Notes: a model not told the origin generated them from the sequence alone. A stretch of DNA of 64,000 bases from Dolichospermum sp. FACHB-1091 (GCF_014697585.1 NZ_JACJSB010000002.1:124001-188000); one strand, 5' to 3'. Positions 37,632-47,258 are shown, counted from the first letter of the stretch. A program made the numbers and translations.

Positions 37632-38873
37632 CTAAGTTGTATACTCAGCGTTAATCCTCACATAATCATAACTCAAATCACAACCCCAGGCTTTACCTGT
37701 ACCATGACCATTTCCCACACCAACGGAAATTAACACCGTATCTGACTGTAAATACTCACCATGAACCGCTGCTTTTAAATATGCACTAGCTGCGGCCTTA
37801 TCAAAAGCTAAAGGTTGACCATTTTCAAAGAGTAAAATATCCCCTAATTTAATAGAGAGGTTGTCTTGTTCAAAAGGTACACCAGACCGCCCCGCAGCCG
37901 CCGCTATCCGTCCCCAATTCGGATCATGACCAAAAATGGCCGCTTTCACTAAAGACGAGCCAACAATGGTTTTGGCGATTTGTCGGGCTGATAATTCATC
38001 ATAAGCACCCGAAACCTGTACCTCTATTAAACAAGTTGCACCTTCTCCATCACGGGCGATCGCTTTAGCTAAATGTTGACAGACATAAGTTAACATAGCT
38101 TCTAACTTCTCCGCTTCTGCACCCATTTCCGTAATTGCGGGAGTGCGAGATTCACCGTTTGCTAAAGCGATTAAACAATCATTTGTACTCGTATCACCAT
38201 CCACTGTGATCGAATTAAAACTTCTATCTGCTGCTCTAGTTAACATTTGTTGCCAAAGTGTAGAGGATACAGCAGCATCACAGGTAACAAAAGCTAACAT
38301 TGTCGCCATATTAGGGTGAATCATTCCCGAACCCTTAGCAATACCACCGATACGCACGGGACGATCATGTATAATAGTTTCTAAAGCAATAGATTTTGTC
38401 ACTAAATCTGTGGTAATAATTGCCCCTGCGGCTGCATCCGAACCTGTGTCCGAAAGCGCTGCGACTACCTTGGGTATACCATCCCGCAGGATATCCATTT
38501 TAATTCTTTGACCAATTACACCTGTAGAAGCTAATAAAATAGATTCCGGGTTAATATTTAATTCCTTCCCTAATAAATCAGCACTTTCTTGAGCGTCCTT
38601 AACGCCTTGTTCACCGGTTGCAGCGTTAGCTTGTCCCGCATTACAAAGGATAGCTCTAGCACTATGTTTCCCTTGTAACACTTGCCGACAATAATCTACA
38701 CAAGCTGCTTTGACATGGCTAGTAGTAAATACACCTGCGGCGATCGCTTCCACATCTGATACAATCAAAGCTAAATCTGGTAATCCCGAAGCCTTTAGTC
38801 CTGCTGTAATTCCCGCTGCTTTATATCCTCGTGCTGCTGTCACACCACCTGGAATTATTTGCCAATTTGCCAT
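37632..38873 (-). CDS. argJ: Bifunctional ornithine/glutamate N-acetyltransferase ArgJ
   Basis: ArgJ transfers acetyl between N-acetylornithine and glutamate in the cyclic arginine pathway and can also acetylate glutamate with acetyl-CoA. The 413 residues begin MANWQIIPGGVTAARGYKAAG. The self-cleavage site is visible as KGSGMIHPNMATMLAF, cut before the Thr. An upstream in-frame ATG at 38918 would add 15 residues with no family support, so 38873 was chosen. It is divergent from proB, and both use glutamate. Confidence 0.95.
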   Translation of the reverse strand: MANWQIIPGGVTAARGYKAAGITAGLKASGLPDLALIVSDVEAIAAGVFTTSHVKAACVDYCRQVLQGKHSARAILCNAGQANAATGEQGVKDAQESADLLGKELNINPESILLASTGVIGQRIKMDILRDGIPKVVAALSDTGSDAAAGAIITTDLVTKSIALETIIHDRPVRIGGIAKGSGMIHPNMATMLAFVTCDAAVSSTLWQQMLTRAADRSFNSITVDGDTSTNDCLIALANGESRTPAITEMGAEAEKLEAMLTYVCQHLAKAIARDGEGATCLIEVQVSGAYDELSARQIAKTIVGSSLVKAAIFGHDPNWGRIAAAAGRSGVPFEQDNLSIKLGDILLFENGQPLAFDKAAASAYLKAAVHGEYLQSDTVLISVGVGNGHGTGKAWGCDLSYDYVRINAEYTT

Positions 38874-39254
38874 AATTTTGTCCACAATTATTATATTGCC
38901 TTTGTTATTAAAATACATTCTGCTGCTAGTTTGATATCAGCGTCGAGTATTTATGTCTACAGGTAATTTTATCCGTTGATGACAATTTTTTTCTCAAAAA
39001 AATTTCGCCTTAAATAAACCGACCCCACCGTAAAGACCATAGGTAATCACAAATTAGGAAATAAATCAAATCATTCCTCTTTATCTGCGTTTGTCTGCGT
39101 TTATCTGCGGTTAATTATCCCATAAAATAAAAGAGAGCCACCTGGATAGCTCTCTAAAACCATCAGGGTGCATCTGAACAGCACATTATGTAATTCTAGC
39201 GCCAAGGGGTTAAACCCCTTATTTTTAATTTTTGTCAAATAAATCAAATAAATA
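38874..39254. other. argJ-proB intergenic region with leader structures
   Basis: It contains TCTGCGTTT/TATCTGCG dispersed repeats (39080-39110), a hairpin AGAGAGC...GCTCTCT (39132-39155) and the terminator at 39204-39220. Promoters for the two divergent genes must lie here. Confidence 0.5.
39204..39226 (+). terminator. Intrinsic terminator or attenuator in the proB leader
   Basis: AAGGGGT and ACCCCTT form a tight 7-bp stem with a 3-nt loop, followed by ATTTTTAATTTTT. It lies 35 nt before the proB ATG, in the proB sense direction. It could stop leftover upstream transcripts or attenuate proB. Confidence 0.65.
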
Positions 39255-40364
39255 ATGAGTCAAACAATTGTTGTCAAAATCGGTACTTCTAGTCTCACTC
39301 AAGCAGAAACAGGACAATTAGCCCTTTCTACCATTGCTACTTTAGCGGAAACTCTCTGTGATTTGAGACAACAGGGACACCGGGTAATTTTAGTTTCCTC
39401 TGGTGCTGTGGGAGTGGGTTGTGGACGCTTAGGTTTAACGGAGCGTCCCAAAACTATAGCTTTAAAACAGGCTGTAGCGGCGGTTGGACAGGGGAGATTA
39501 ATGCGTATATATGATGATTTATTTAGCATAATAAAACAACCGATTGCTCAAGTATTATTAACTAGGGCAGATTTGGTACATCGTAGCCGCTATCTTAACG
39601 CCAATAATACTTTTCAAGAATTACTAAATTTGGGAGTAATTCCTATAGTTAATGAAAATGATACAGTAGCGGTAGAAGAATTAAAATTTGGCGATAATGA
39701 TACCCTGTCTGCATTAGTAGCTAGTTTAGTAGAAGCGGATTGGTTATTTTTATTAACTGATGTTGATAAATTATATTCAGCAAATCCTCGTTGTGTACCC
39801 GACGCTAAACCTATTAGCTTAGTTAATAGTATGCAAGAACTAACAGATTTGCAGATTCAAACTGGTGGACAGGGGTCTGGGTGGGGAACTGGAGGTATGA
39901 TGACTAAAATTTCTGCGGCTAGAATTGCAATCGCGGCGGGTATCCGCACAGTCATTACTCAGGGTCGATTTCCCCGGAACATTGAAAAAATTATTCACGG
40001 AGAACTCATCGGGACGCATTTTACACCTCAACCCGAACCAACTTCAGCCCGAAAACGTTGGATAGCCTACGGATTGGTTACTACTGGAAAATTATACTTA
40101 GATCAAGGTGCGATCGCCGCTATTACTAAAGGGGGAAAATCTCTGTTAGCAGCAGGAATTAAAGCCCTAGAAGGGGAATTTGACAATCAAGCAGCGGTGC
40201 AATTATGTGATAGTAATGGCTATGAAATTGCTAGAGGACTGGTGAATTATAATAGTGAGGAATTACAGCAAATTTGCGGCCGACATTCACGGGAAATTCC
40301 CACAATTTTAGGTTACGAGGGGGCTGATACTGTGATTCACCGAGATAATTTAGTTTTGATTTAA
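39255..40364 (+). CDS. proB: Glutamate 5-kinase ProB with PUA domain
   Basis: First step of proline synthesis: ATP-dependent phosphorylation of glutamate. The amino-acid kinase domain covers 1-~255 ([51 protein letters not shown]). A C-terminal PUA domain (~275-365, [13 protein letters not shown], then [14 protein letters not shown]) is the usual addition. Length 369 is typical. The leader carries stable hairpins. Confidence 0.95.
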   Translation: MSQTIVVKIGTSSLTQAETGQLALSTIATLAETLCDLRQQGHRVILVSSGAVGVGCGRLGLTERPKTIALKQAVAAVGQGRLMRIYDDLFSIIKQPIAQVLLTRADLVHRSRYLNANNTFQELLNLGVIPIVNENDTVAVEELKFGDNDTLSALVASLVEADWLFLLTDVDKLYSANPRCVPDAKPISLVNSMQELTDLQIQTGGQGSGWGTGGMMTKISAARIAIAAGIRTVITQGRFPRNIEKIIHGELIGTHFTPQPEPTSARKRWIAYGLVTTGKLYLDQGAIAAITKGGKSLLAAGIKALEGEFDNQAAVQLCDSNGYEIARGLVNYNSEELQQICGRHSREIPTILGYEGADTVIHRDNLVLI

Positions 40365-40552
40365 ATACATCATTTCTAAAAAATACCTCATCGCTTTAAA
40401 AGTAATTTATCGAACCACGCCAAGCACGGAGGTAAAAGAGGAATGACGTTGAACTCTGTTCCCTCTTCCCTCTTCCCTCTTCCCTGTTATATGATTATCT
40501 TTTGACTTGTTGCTATCTAAAATAGCAGATGTTCCTATGTCTGTAATATATT

Positions 40553-41740
40553 GTGAATCTACTCCGTTTAATCCCAATTTTTGATAATTCCGTTTCTAGC
40601 TGGGGTTTAGAAGCCCGATTATTACGCCAGCTAACATTGATATGGATGTTTATTGGCTTAATTATCCTTTTTTCTGCATCTTATCCTGTTGCTGATGATC
40701 GTCAAGGTGACGGTTTATATTATTTCAAGCGTCAAATTCTTTGGGCTATAGCTGGTTTAATTATTTTCAATATCATTGTCAATCTACCATTACGAAAAAT
40801 TTTGGGGGTTTCTCACTGGTTTTTGATATTTTTCTTGCTGTTGATTTTTGTTACATTAATTCCAGGATTAGGAAAAAAAGCCTTTGACGCGGCTAGGTGG
40901 ATAGCTATTGGACCAATTCCTATCCAACCATCAGAATTAATTAAACCATTTTTAGTTTTACAAAGTGCAACACTTTTTGGTCAGTGGGAAAAACTTACCT
41001 GGGGAATTCGTTTGTCTTGGTTGGGTGTTTTTTGTCTTGTGCTTTTAGGGATTTTAGCCCAACCTAATTTAAGTACAACGGCACTTTGTGGGATGACAAT
41101 TTGGTTTATTGCCTTAGCGTCAGGAATACCATATAAGTATCTGGGAGGAACGGCTTTTGGTGGTGTGCTTTTAGCATTACTGAGCATTAGCATTAAGGAA
41201 TATCAACGCAAACGCATTATGTCTTTTATGAATCCTTGGGCTGATGCTACCGGAGATGGTTATCAATTAGTACAAAGTTTATTGGCTGTAGGTTCGGGTC
41301 AAACTTGGGGTTCTGGATTTGGACTTTCTCAACAAAAGTTATTCTATTTACCAATTCAAGATACTGATTTTATCTTCGCAATTTTTTCGGAAGAATTTGG
41401 TTTTGTTGGGGGTATTTTACTATTACTAATGTTAGCTATATTTGCTACTTTAGGATTAATTATCGCCCTCAAATCCAAAAATCTGACATCCCAATTAGTC
41501 GCAATTGGTGTAGTAGTTGTCATGGTTGGACAATCATTATTACATATTGGTGTAACTACAGGTGCGTTACCAACTACAGGTTTACCCCTACCCATGTTTA
41601 GCTATGGTGGTAATTCCATGATTGCCAGTTTACTATGTTCTGCTTTATTAATTCGAGTAGCGAGGGAGGGTAGTGAAGCAGAGGTAGTCCCTTTACAAAA
41701 AACGCTGTCTGAAAATCGAAGAAGAAGACGAACATTTTAG
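40553..41740 (+). CDS. ftsW: SEDS-family cell-division/elongation protein FtsW-type
   Basis: The 395-residue polytopic protein of the SEDS family (peptidoglycan glycosyltransferases) has about ten membrane helices. Conserved stretches are WIAIGPIPIQPSELIKPF, the FMNPWADATGDGYQLVQSLLAVGSGQ loop, and LPTTGLPLPMFSYGGNSM. FtsW is preferred over RodA from the Q/E-rich C-terminus and the NSVSSWGLEARLL N-terminus common in cyanobacterial FtsW. Start is GTG at 40553 without a clear ribosome site; an alternative start is possible. Confidence 0.88.
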   Translation: MNLLRLIPIFDNSVSSWGLEARLLRQLTLIWMFIGLIILFSASYPVADDRQGDGLYYFKRQILWAIAGLIIFNIIVNLPLRKILGVSHWFLIFFLLLIFVTLIPGLGKKAFDAARWIAIGPIPIQPSELIKPFLVLQSATLFGQWEKLTWGIRLSWLGVFCLVLLGILAQPNLSTTALCGMTIWFIALASGIPYKYLGGTAFGGVLLALLSISIKEYQRKRIMSFMNPWADATGDGYQLVQSLLAVGSGQTWGSGFGLSQQKLFYLPIQDTDFIFAIFSEEFGFVGGILLLLMLAIFATLGLIIALKSKNLTSQLVAIGVVVVMVGQSLLHIGVTTGALPTTGLPLPMFSYGGNSMIASLLCSALLIRVAREGSEAEVVPLQKTLSENRRRRRTF

Positions 41741-41754
41741 TTTGACAGGACTTA

Positions 41755-41904
41755 CAGCGATTTCCAATCATATAAGGTACATCTTAGCCCCCTCCTCGCA
41801 CCCCCCTCAATCCCCCCGCAGCGGGGGGAAGAAAAGGATAAACTTTTGATATTGGAGGGGGTTGGGGGCGGGGTTCTTGTTCCGGGTTTGATGACAATTT
41901 GCTG
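41755..41904. repeat. 150-bp TA-flanked small element, family B, copy 2 (inverted orientation)
   Basis: CAGCGATTTCC (41755-) and the complement of CAGCAAATTGTCATC (-41904) are flanked by TA (41753-41754 and 41905-41906). It is the reverse orientation of the copy at 14861-15010 and is inserted 14 nt after the ftsW stop codon. Confidence 0.85.
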
Positions 41905-41918
41905 TAGGAACAAGAGAA

Positions 41919-41946
41919 GTAGGGGTAATTCATGAATTACCCCTAC
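41919..41946. repeat. 28-bp perfect palindrome, P2 family, copy 2
   Basis: GTAGGGGTAATTCA followed by its exact complement. It lies between convergent ftsW and the ABC transporter genes. See 36811-36838 for the diverged copy. Confidence 0.85.
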
Positions 41947-42020
41947 ACAAAAATTTAGTTGAGATTTATTAATGTTGGATTGAGGAAGGAAACCCAAGCT
42001 ACAGGCTGATGGTGATAGGA

Positions 42021-43568
42021 TTAATCCAGTTTAGGTTTGGTTTTGATAAATTCCTTAACAACTTCTTCAACAGGACGAGATTGATTATCCACTTGATAAT
42101 TCATCTTTTGCATTTCTTCTTCGGAAATTAAACCAGCTAAACGATTAATAACTTCTTTTAATTCTGGATATTTTTGCAGAATTTCCTGATTAAAAATAGG
42201 TACAGCTTCATAAGGAGGGAAATATTTTTTATCATCTTCCAAAATTACCAATTTTAAAACTGGAATTAATCCATCTGTTGAATTTGCAGCTATCAAATCT
42301 ACTTTTTTTTCGGCTAAAGCTTGATACATTAATCCTAATTCCATCGCTTGAGGAGGTTTAGTCAACTTGAAGCCGTAAGTTTTAGCTAAACCTCGATAAC
42401 CATCTTGACGTTCTAAAAATTCATAGCCAAATCCTGCTTGCCATTGGGGACTGTATTTAGCCGCTTGGGAAAGAGTTTTAATTTGTAACCGTTTAGCATC
42501 TTCAGCCCGGATAATCATAGCAAAGGTATTATTAAATCCCAAGGGCTGCATGGCTGCTAATTTAAATTTATGTTCATATTCTTGCTTGACTTTCTCATAA
42601 ACAAATTGAGGATTACTGTTAGGTTTATCTTTCAATATTGCTGTTAATGCTGTTCCTGTATATTCTACATAGCCAGCAATTTGCCCTGATTGTACAGCTT
42701 TATGGGCAATAAAAGTTCCCCCTAAATTAAAACTTCTATTAACTTTTAATTTGGTTTGGGATTCAATTTGTTGCGCTAGTAATTCTCCTAAAATAAATTG
42801 TTCTGTGAAATTTTTTGAACCAATGGTGATTGTTGCAGGTTTTTGTTGATAGTTAAAAGCGATTAATCCCGAAATTAGTAATATTAATATTCCCGATATA
42901 ACTGCAATTCTGCGATTAATTTTAATATTAAATTTAAACTTTTTTTCTGCTTGTGTTATCAGTCTTTTTTCTAACCATCCTAAACCTAAATCTGCACTTA
43001 AGGCAATTATAGTAGCAGGTATTGCTCCAGCGAGAATCAATTCATTGTTAACTATAGAAATTCCCCGAAAAATAAATACTCCTAACCCACCTCCTCCAAT
43101 AGCCGCCCCAATGGTAGCAATACCTACACATATCACTGTGGCTACTCTAATTCCTGCTATAATTACCCCAGAAGCCAGGGGAATTTCTACTTGAAATAGC
43201 AATTGCCAATCTGTCATTCCCATGCCTTTTCCGGCTTCTCGAATCGCTGGATCAACCCCATTAATGCCAATATAAGTATTACGAATTAACGGCAGCAAAG
43301 CATAGAGAGTTAAGGCGAAAATCGCGGGATTTTTACCAATTCCCCCTACAAATGGCACGGAAATTAGAAAACCAAAAATAGCTAAACTAGGAATAGTTTG
43401 AATAGCGCTAGATAAACCTAAAACTAGTCCAGCCAGTTTTGGTTTACGAGTAATGAGAATACCTAAAGGAATACCAATAGAGATAGATATTGCCATGGCG
43501 ATCGCCACTAATACCAAATGTTCACCACTGCGGAGGAGGATTTCTGGAAAATATTGATTAAAAAGCAA
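42021..43568 (-). CDS. Osmolyte/choline-type ABC transporter permease fused to its substrate-binding domain
   Basis: The 515-residue fusion has residues ~1-215 as an OpuCB-type permease with about six helices (EAGKGMGMTDWQLLFQVEIPL is the coupling loop). Residues ~230-515 are an OpuCC/ProX-like periplasmic binding domain beginning TITIGSKNFTEQFILGELLA. It likely imports glycine betaine, choline or a related quaternary amine. The start is a TTG at 43568, supported by AGGAG six bases upstream. It follows the ATPase gene by 26 nt in one operon. Confidence 0.9.
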   Translation of the reverse strand: MLFNQYFPEILLRSGEHLVLVAIAMAISISIGIPLGILITRKPKLAGLVLGLSSAIQTIPSLAIFGFLISVPFVGGIGKNPAIFALTLYALLPLIRNTYIGINGVDPAIREAGKGMGMTDWQLLFQVEIPLASGVIIAGIRVATVICVGIATIGAAIGGGGLGVFIFRGISIVNNELILAGAIPATIIALSADLGLGWLEKRLITQAEKKFKFNIKINRRIAVISGILILLISGLIAFNYQQKPATITIGSKNFTEQFILGELLAQQIESQTKLKVNRSFNLGGTFIAHKAVQSGQIAGYVEYTGTALTAILKDKPNSNPQFVYEKVKQEYEHKFKLAAMQPLGFNNTFAMIIRAEDAKRLQIKTLSQAAKYSPQWQAGFGYEFLERQDGYRGLAKTYGFKLTKPPQAMELGLMYQALAEKKVDLIAANSTDGLIPVLKLVILEDDKKYFPPYEAVPIFNQEILQKYPELKEVINRLAGLISEEEMQKMNYQVDNQSRPVEEVVKEFIKTKPKLD

Positions 43569-43594
43569 AATTAGCTCCTAAAATTTAGTAAAAT

Positions 43595-44380
43595 TTAAAT
43601 TGTTTCCCCATTTTCCCAAGCATTCAAACAAGCAATAAAAGCTCTTGCTTCTGGATGTTCAGATTGGAGTAATTCCTCTTTCGTTCCTAAAAAAACTAAA
43701 TTTCCTGCACACATTAACCCAATGCGATTTGCTAGAAAAAAAGCTTCTTGAATGTCGTGGGTGACAAAAATTACGGTTTTTCCTAACTGCTTTTGTAAAT
43801 GCTGGAATTGTTGTTGTAATTCTAAACGAGTAATGGGATCAAGTGCGCCAAAAGGCTCATCCATTAATAATATAGGCGGATCTGCGGCTAATGCTCTGGC
43901 TACCCCGACGCGCTGACGTTGTCCACCAGAGAGTTGATGAGGATAGCGGTGAGCGAATATTTCCGGCTCCAAATCAACTAATTTTAACATTTGATAGACT
44001 CGTTCCTCAATTCGTTGTGGTGTCCACTTTTCTAAAGAGGGGACAAGTCCGATATTTTCTCTAACACTAAAATGGGGAAATAAACCAATATCTTGAATGA
44101 CATAACCGATACGTCGTCGCAATTTAATTGCATCCCATTTAATTGTAGAATAATACATATCTTCGCCACTAGGATCTCTGACAAAAATCTGTCCTTGGGT
44201 GGGAACAAGCAGATGATTAATTAATTTTAACGTGGTGGTTTTTCCGCTACCACTACGCCCTAATAAAACTAGAGCTTCCCCTTGATAAATAGTAAGATTC
44301 AAGTGAGATAATAGGTAACGGCCATTTATTTGAAAACTGACATCTTGAAAGTCAACTGCAATTTCTGATGTTGGAGGCAT
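43595..44380 (-). CDS. ABC transporter ATPase, OpuCA/ProV-like (quaternary amine)
   Basis: The 261-residue ATPase has Walker A GRSGSGKTT, signature LSGGQRQRVGVARAL, and Walker B ILLMDEPFGALDP, the last typical of OpuA/ProV-like subunits. The C-terminal CBS domains of OpuAA are absent. It is the first gene of the operon; the fused permease-binding protein follows, completing a transporter from two genes. Confidence 0.92.
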   Translation of the reverse strand: MPPTSEIAVDFQDVSFQINGRYLLSHLNLTIYQGEALVLLGRSGSGKTTTLKLINHLLVPTQGQIFVRDPSGEDMYYSTIKWDAIKLRRRIGYVIQDIGLFPHFSVRENIGLVPSLEKWTPQRIEERVYQMLKLVDLEPEIFAHRYPHQLSGGQRQRVGVARALAADPPILLMDEPFGALDPITRLELQQQFQHLQKQLGKTVIFVTHDIQEAFFLANRIGLMCAGNLVFLGTKEELLQSEHPEARAFIACLNAWENGETI

Positions 44381-44401
44381 AAGGTTTAGAAAAAAAAGAA
44401 T

Positions 44402-44559
44402 TTAATTTAGATAATGTTTTGAATTGTGAAGAACTCGGAGAATTTTTACTGAATCTTCTTGGATTCGGTAAATTAAATAATAATATATCCTGAATTGGAA
44501 ATTATTAGTTATTTTGTACTTTTCACTCTTCCAGATCGACCCATAAATGGATAATTTTC
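44402..44559 (-). pseudogene. Broken RelE/ParE-type toxin gene
   Basis: On the minus strand, one frame reads ENYPFMGRSGRVKSTK-stop-LIISNSGYIIIstop and the next frame continues LIYRIQEDSVKILRVL then HNSKHYLN and TAA (44404-44402). Joined, this is the typical C-terminal half of a RelE/ParE toxin (GRxGRVxxTxELII ... YxIxxDxVxILRVLH). It has one nonsense codon and one frameshift. The 5' half is missing where the small element at 44562 begins. Confidence 0.75.
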
Positions 44560-44561
44560 TA

Positions 44562-44726
44562 AGAGGATGTCTGAGAAGTATTATATGAAACCCATAATCT
44601 CCAAAAACCTAACCCCCCTCCCCCCATTCCCTTGTAGGGAATGGGGTTTTTAAAGCCTCTCCCCTACCAGGGGAGAGGTTTGGAGAGGGGTCTGTTTACA
44701 CATTAAAAACTTTTAAAACATCCTCT
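44562..44726. repeat. 165-bp small element, family D, copy 1
   Basis: It is bounded by AGAGGATGT (44562-44570) and ACATCCTCT (44718-44726) with longer imperfect TIRs (AGAGGATGTCTGAGAAGT versus AGAGGATGTTTTAAAAG). TAA-like sequence flanks the termini. It interrupts the RelE-type pseudogene. The interior contains a GTAGGGAATGGGG/CCTCTCCCC-rich core. Confidence 0.7.
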
Positions 44727-45067
44727 AAGAGGATGTCTGAGAAGTTAAATTTTATTCTCTCCTGGTGCTTATAAACCGCGTCTACACAGGTAAAACCCTT
44801 GATTTTTCCTTAGTCCACCTGGGTGGACTTTGTTTGTGTGGTAGCGATTTATAATTGCTGTAAACATTTATTAATAAACTTCTTTGCGTCTTTGCTTTTT
44901 ACATCTTGGCGCGAAACAAAAAAGCGATCAGTTTGAGTGTTAGACATTGCTTATGATTTTAACCCGGCTTGCGTCTGGCTTCAACTAATATTGCGGATTG
45001 TTTAGGATTTATTTTCAATAAACTGACGCTAAATTAGATTAAGAAAATAAATCATCAAGGAGAAACT
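44727..45067. other. Intergenic region upstream of galE
   Basis: It begins with a second family D left end (AGAGGATGTCTGAGAAGT, 44728-44745) and contains CTTTGCGTCTTTGC-type dispersed sequence. No gene seen. Confidence 0.5.
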
Positions 45068-46066
45068 ATGTCAACGAGAAAACCTAGTATTTTGGTGACA
45101 GGGGGAGCAGGATATATTGGTTCTCATACGGTGTTAGCCCTCAAGCGAGCCGGTTATGAGGTGGTAATACTTGATAATCTGGTCTATGGACATCGGGATT
45201 TGGTGGAACAGGTGTTACAAGTAGAATTGATAGAAGGAGATACAAGCGATCGCACTTTGTTAGATAATCTTTTTCAGAGTCATAATTTTGCCGCAGTTAT
45301 GCACTTTTCCGCCTATGCTTATGTAGGTGAATCCGTAACAGATCCAGCTAAATATTACCGTAATAATGTTTTAGGAACATTGACATTATTAGAGTCAATG
45401 TTAGCAGCTTCTATGAAGAATTTTGTCTTTTCTTCCACTTGTGCCACCTATGGTATACCGAATTTTATTCCCCTGACGGAAGATCATCCCCAAAATCCCA
45501 TTAATCCCTATGGTACAACTAAATTAATAGTAGAAAAGATATTAACTGATTTTGATGTCGCATATAATTTTAAATCAGTGTGTTTCCGCTATTTTAATGC
45601 TGCTGGTGCAAACCCCGAGGGCTTATTAGGAGAAGATCATAATCCCGAAACTCATTTAATACCTTTAGTGTTGCAAACAGCATTAGGTAAACGAGAAGCC
45701 ATTAGCATTTTTGGTACTAATTATCCTACTCCTGATGGTACTTGTATTCGGGATTATATTCATGTAAATGATTTGGCAGATGCTCATATTTTGGGCTTGG
45801 AATATTTATTAAATGGCGGTGAAAGCGAAGTTTTTAACTTAGGGAATGGTAACGGTTTCTCAGTCCGAGAAGTAATTTCTGCGGCGGAAGATGTTACAGG
45901 TATGCTAATATCAGTCAAGGAATGCGATCGCCGTGCCGGAGATCCTCCAGCATTAATTGGTACAAGTGAAAAAGCGCGAAAAATCTTGAATTGGCAACCT
46001 CAATATCCAGACATTAAAGATATTGTCTCTCACGCTTGGCAATGGCATCAAAAAAGGCATAAATAA
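45068..46066 (+). CDS. galE: UDP-glucose 4-epimerase GalE
   Basis: This SDR-type enzyme interconverts UDP-glucose and UDP-galactose. The 332-residue protein has the NAD-binding GGAGYIGSH (12-20), the catalytic STCATYG / YGTTK pair, and a typical RDYIHVNDLADAH. AAGGAG lies 6 nt before the ATG. It is bracketed by ends of family D small elements (left end 44728, right end to 46209), which may mark a mobile segment. Confidence 0.93.
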   Translation: MSTRKPSILVTGGAGYIGSHTVLALKRAGYEVVILDNLVYGHRDLVEQVLQVELIEGDTSDRTLLDNLFQSHNFAAVMHFSAYAYVGESVTDPAKYYRNNVLGTLTLLESMLAASMKNFVFSSTCATYGIPNFIPLTEDHPQNPINPYGTTKLIVEKILTDFDVAYNFKSVCFRYFNAAGANPEGLLGEDHNPETHLIPLVLQTALGKREAISIFGTNYPTPDGTCIRDYIHVNDLADAHILGLEYLLNGGESEVFNLGNGNGFSVREVISAAEDVTGMLISVKECDRRAGDPPALIGTSEKARKILNWQPQYPDIKDIVSHAWQWHQKRHK

Positions 46067-46255
46067 TGCCATAAATAACGCAACAAGCCCTTGCTTGTTA
46101 AGGGTAAATTAGGGTCAAAATCCCCTTTATAAAAGGGGATTTAAGAGGATCTGAAAATATTTGATTGAAAATATTTGATACACCATGAGGCACTTTTAAA
46201 ACATCCTCTGAGATCGTTTCAAAGATTAGTTTCGTAGTTGCAATTTTATGATATT
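46067..46255. other. Intergenic region after galE with hairpin and small-element right end
   Basis: AAATCCCCTTT pairs with AAAGGGGATTT (46118-46142), a probable galE terminator. ACTTTTAAAACATCCTCT (46192-46209) is the right terminal repeat of a family D element. No gene recognised. Confidence 0.6.
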
Positions 46256-46346
46256 AGGACTTACGCACAAGTCACGGAATAATGAACCACGAAGGAACGA
46301 AGAGAACGAAGAAAAGAGGGTTTGAGAGATATTTTGCGTAAGTCCT
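46256..46346. repeat. 91-bp small TIR element, family A, copy 2
   Basis: AGGACTTACGCA (46256-46267) and TGCGTAAGTCCT (46335-46346) are perfect terminal inverted repeats. Its interior (GTCACGGAATAA, GAGGGTTTGAG) matches the reverse complement of the copy at 53659-53750, so the two face each other in inverted orientation around the operon. Confidence 0.85.
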
Positions 46347-46373
46347 GGATATAAAGCAACTATGAACTTTAAT

Positions 46374-47258
46374 TTAAAACTTCTGCAATAATTCCCGAGT
46401 TAATTGCATAAATGCCTTAGAACCGGCTGTATTGGGATTGAGTAAACAAACTGGCATGAAACTATCAACGGCTTTGGCAACATTGACATCAACTGGTATT
46501 TGGGCTTTACAGATTTTATCTACTCCAAAATCTTCGATGACTCGGTGCATTACCTGTTTATAATATTTGCTATTCAGGATATTTACACTGGACATACTAA
46601 AGACTATTCCCAATATCTTAATATCTATTTTTGCTTCCTGTTCATGACTATCTTTTAATTGAGAAATGCGTCTTTCTAAAAGTTGGATTCCTACTACAGA
46701 TAAGGGTTCTGGTCTAGCTGGGAGAATGTAGAAATCACTTGTAGCTAAAGCACTACGAGTCATGAGATTATAACCGGGAGCGCAATCTAAAAGAATAAAA
46801 TCATATTCATCGCGCACAGGTTTTAAGATATCTCTAATTAAGACTCTTTCAAAGCGATTCCAGATAGTTTCAAAGTCCTGTTCACCCAATGCTACAGATT
46901 GATTATGCAGCATTTCTGAAACCACAAATTCATCATATAAATCTATATCTCCCGGTAATAAATTTAATCCAGGAAGATTACAAACTTGCGGTTGAATAAT
47001 GTCATGAATGGTAAATTTTGCCTCTGGTTCGGGGTTGATAATTTGATCTAGCAAATATCTCAATGTCTTTCTTTGTTTACGACGTTTGGCAAATTCTACT
47101 GGTGACATTAAACTCAGTGTGGCACTAATTTGACTATCTAAATCTAAAACTAGGACTTTTTTTCCGTAATTTTTCGCTAAACAAGTAGCTATATTGACTG
47201 TAATAGTGGTTTTACCGACTCCACCTTTCATATTTGCTGTTGCGATTATATGTCCCAT
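46374..47258 (-). CDS. ParA-family partition ATPase
   Basis: The 294-residue deviant Walker ATPase has KGGVGKTT at 11-18 and VLVLDLDSQISATLS and FILLDCAPG later. ParA proteins position DNA or protein complexes on the nucleoid. No ParB lies beside it, and it has no N-terminal HTH. It stands alone between two small elements, upstream (in coordinates) of the FtsK-fusion operon and in the same orientation. It may serve that operon, but 335 bp with other elements separate them. Confidence 0.92.
   Translation of the reverse strand: MGHIIATANMKGGVGKTTITVNIATCLAKNYGKKVLVLDLDSQISATLSLMSPVEFAKRRKQRKTLRYLLDQIINPEPEAKFTIHDIIQPQVCNLPGLNLLPGDIDLYDEFVVSEMLHNQSVALGEQDFETIWNRFERVLIRDILKPVRDEYDFILLDCAPGYNLMTRSALATSDFYILPARPEPLSVVGIQLLERRISQLKDSHEQEAKIDIKILGIVFSMSSVNILNSKYYKQVMHRVIEDFGVDKICKAQIPVDVNVAKAVDSFMPVCLLNPNTAGSKAFMQLTRELLQKF

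Noticed and set aside
38874-38918. 15-residue N-terminal extension of ArgJ
   Set aside because: No similarity to ArgJ; the family start is MANWQ at 38873.
46374-47258. ParA as a MinD or nitrogenase-type ATPase
   Set aside because: It lacks the membrane-targeting C-terminal helix of MinD and Nif-type cysteines; ParA fits best.
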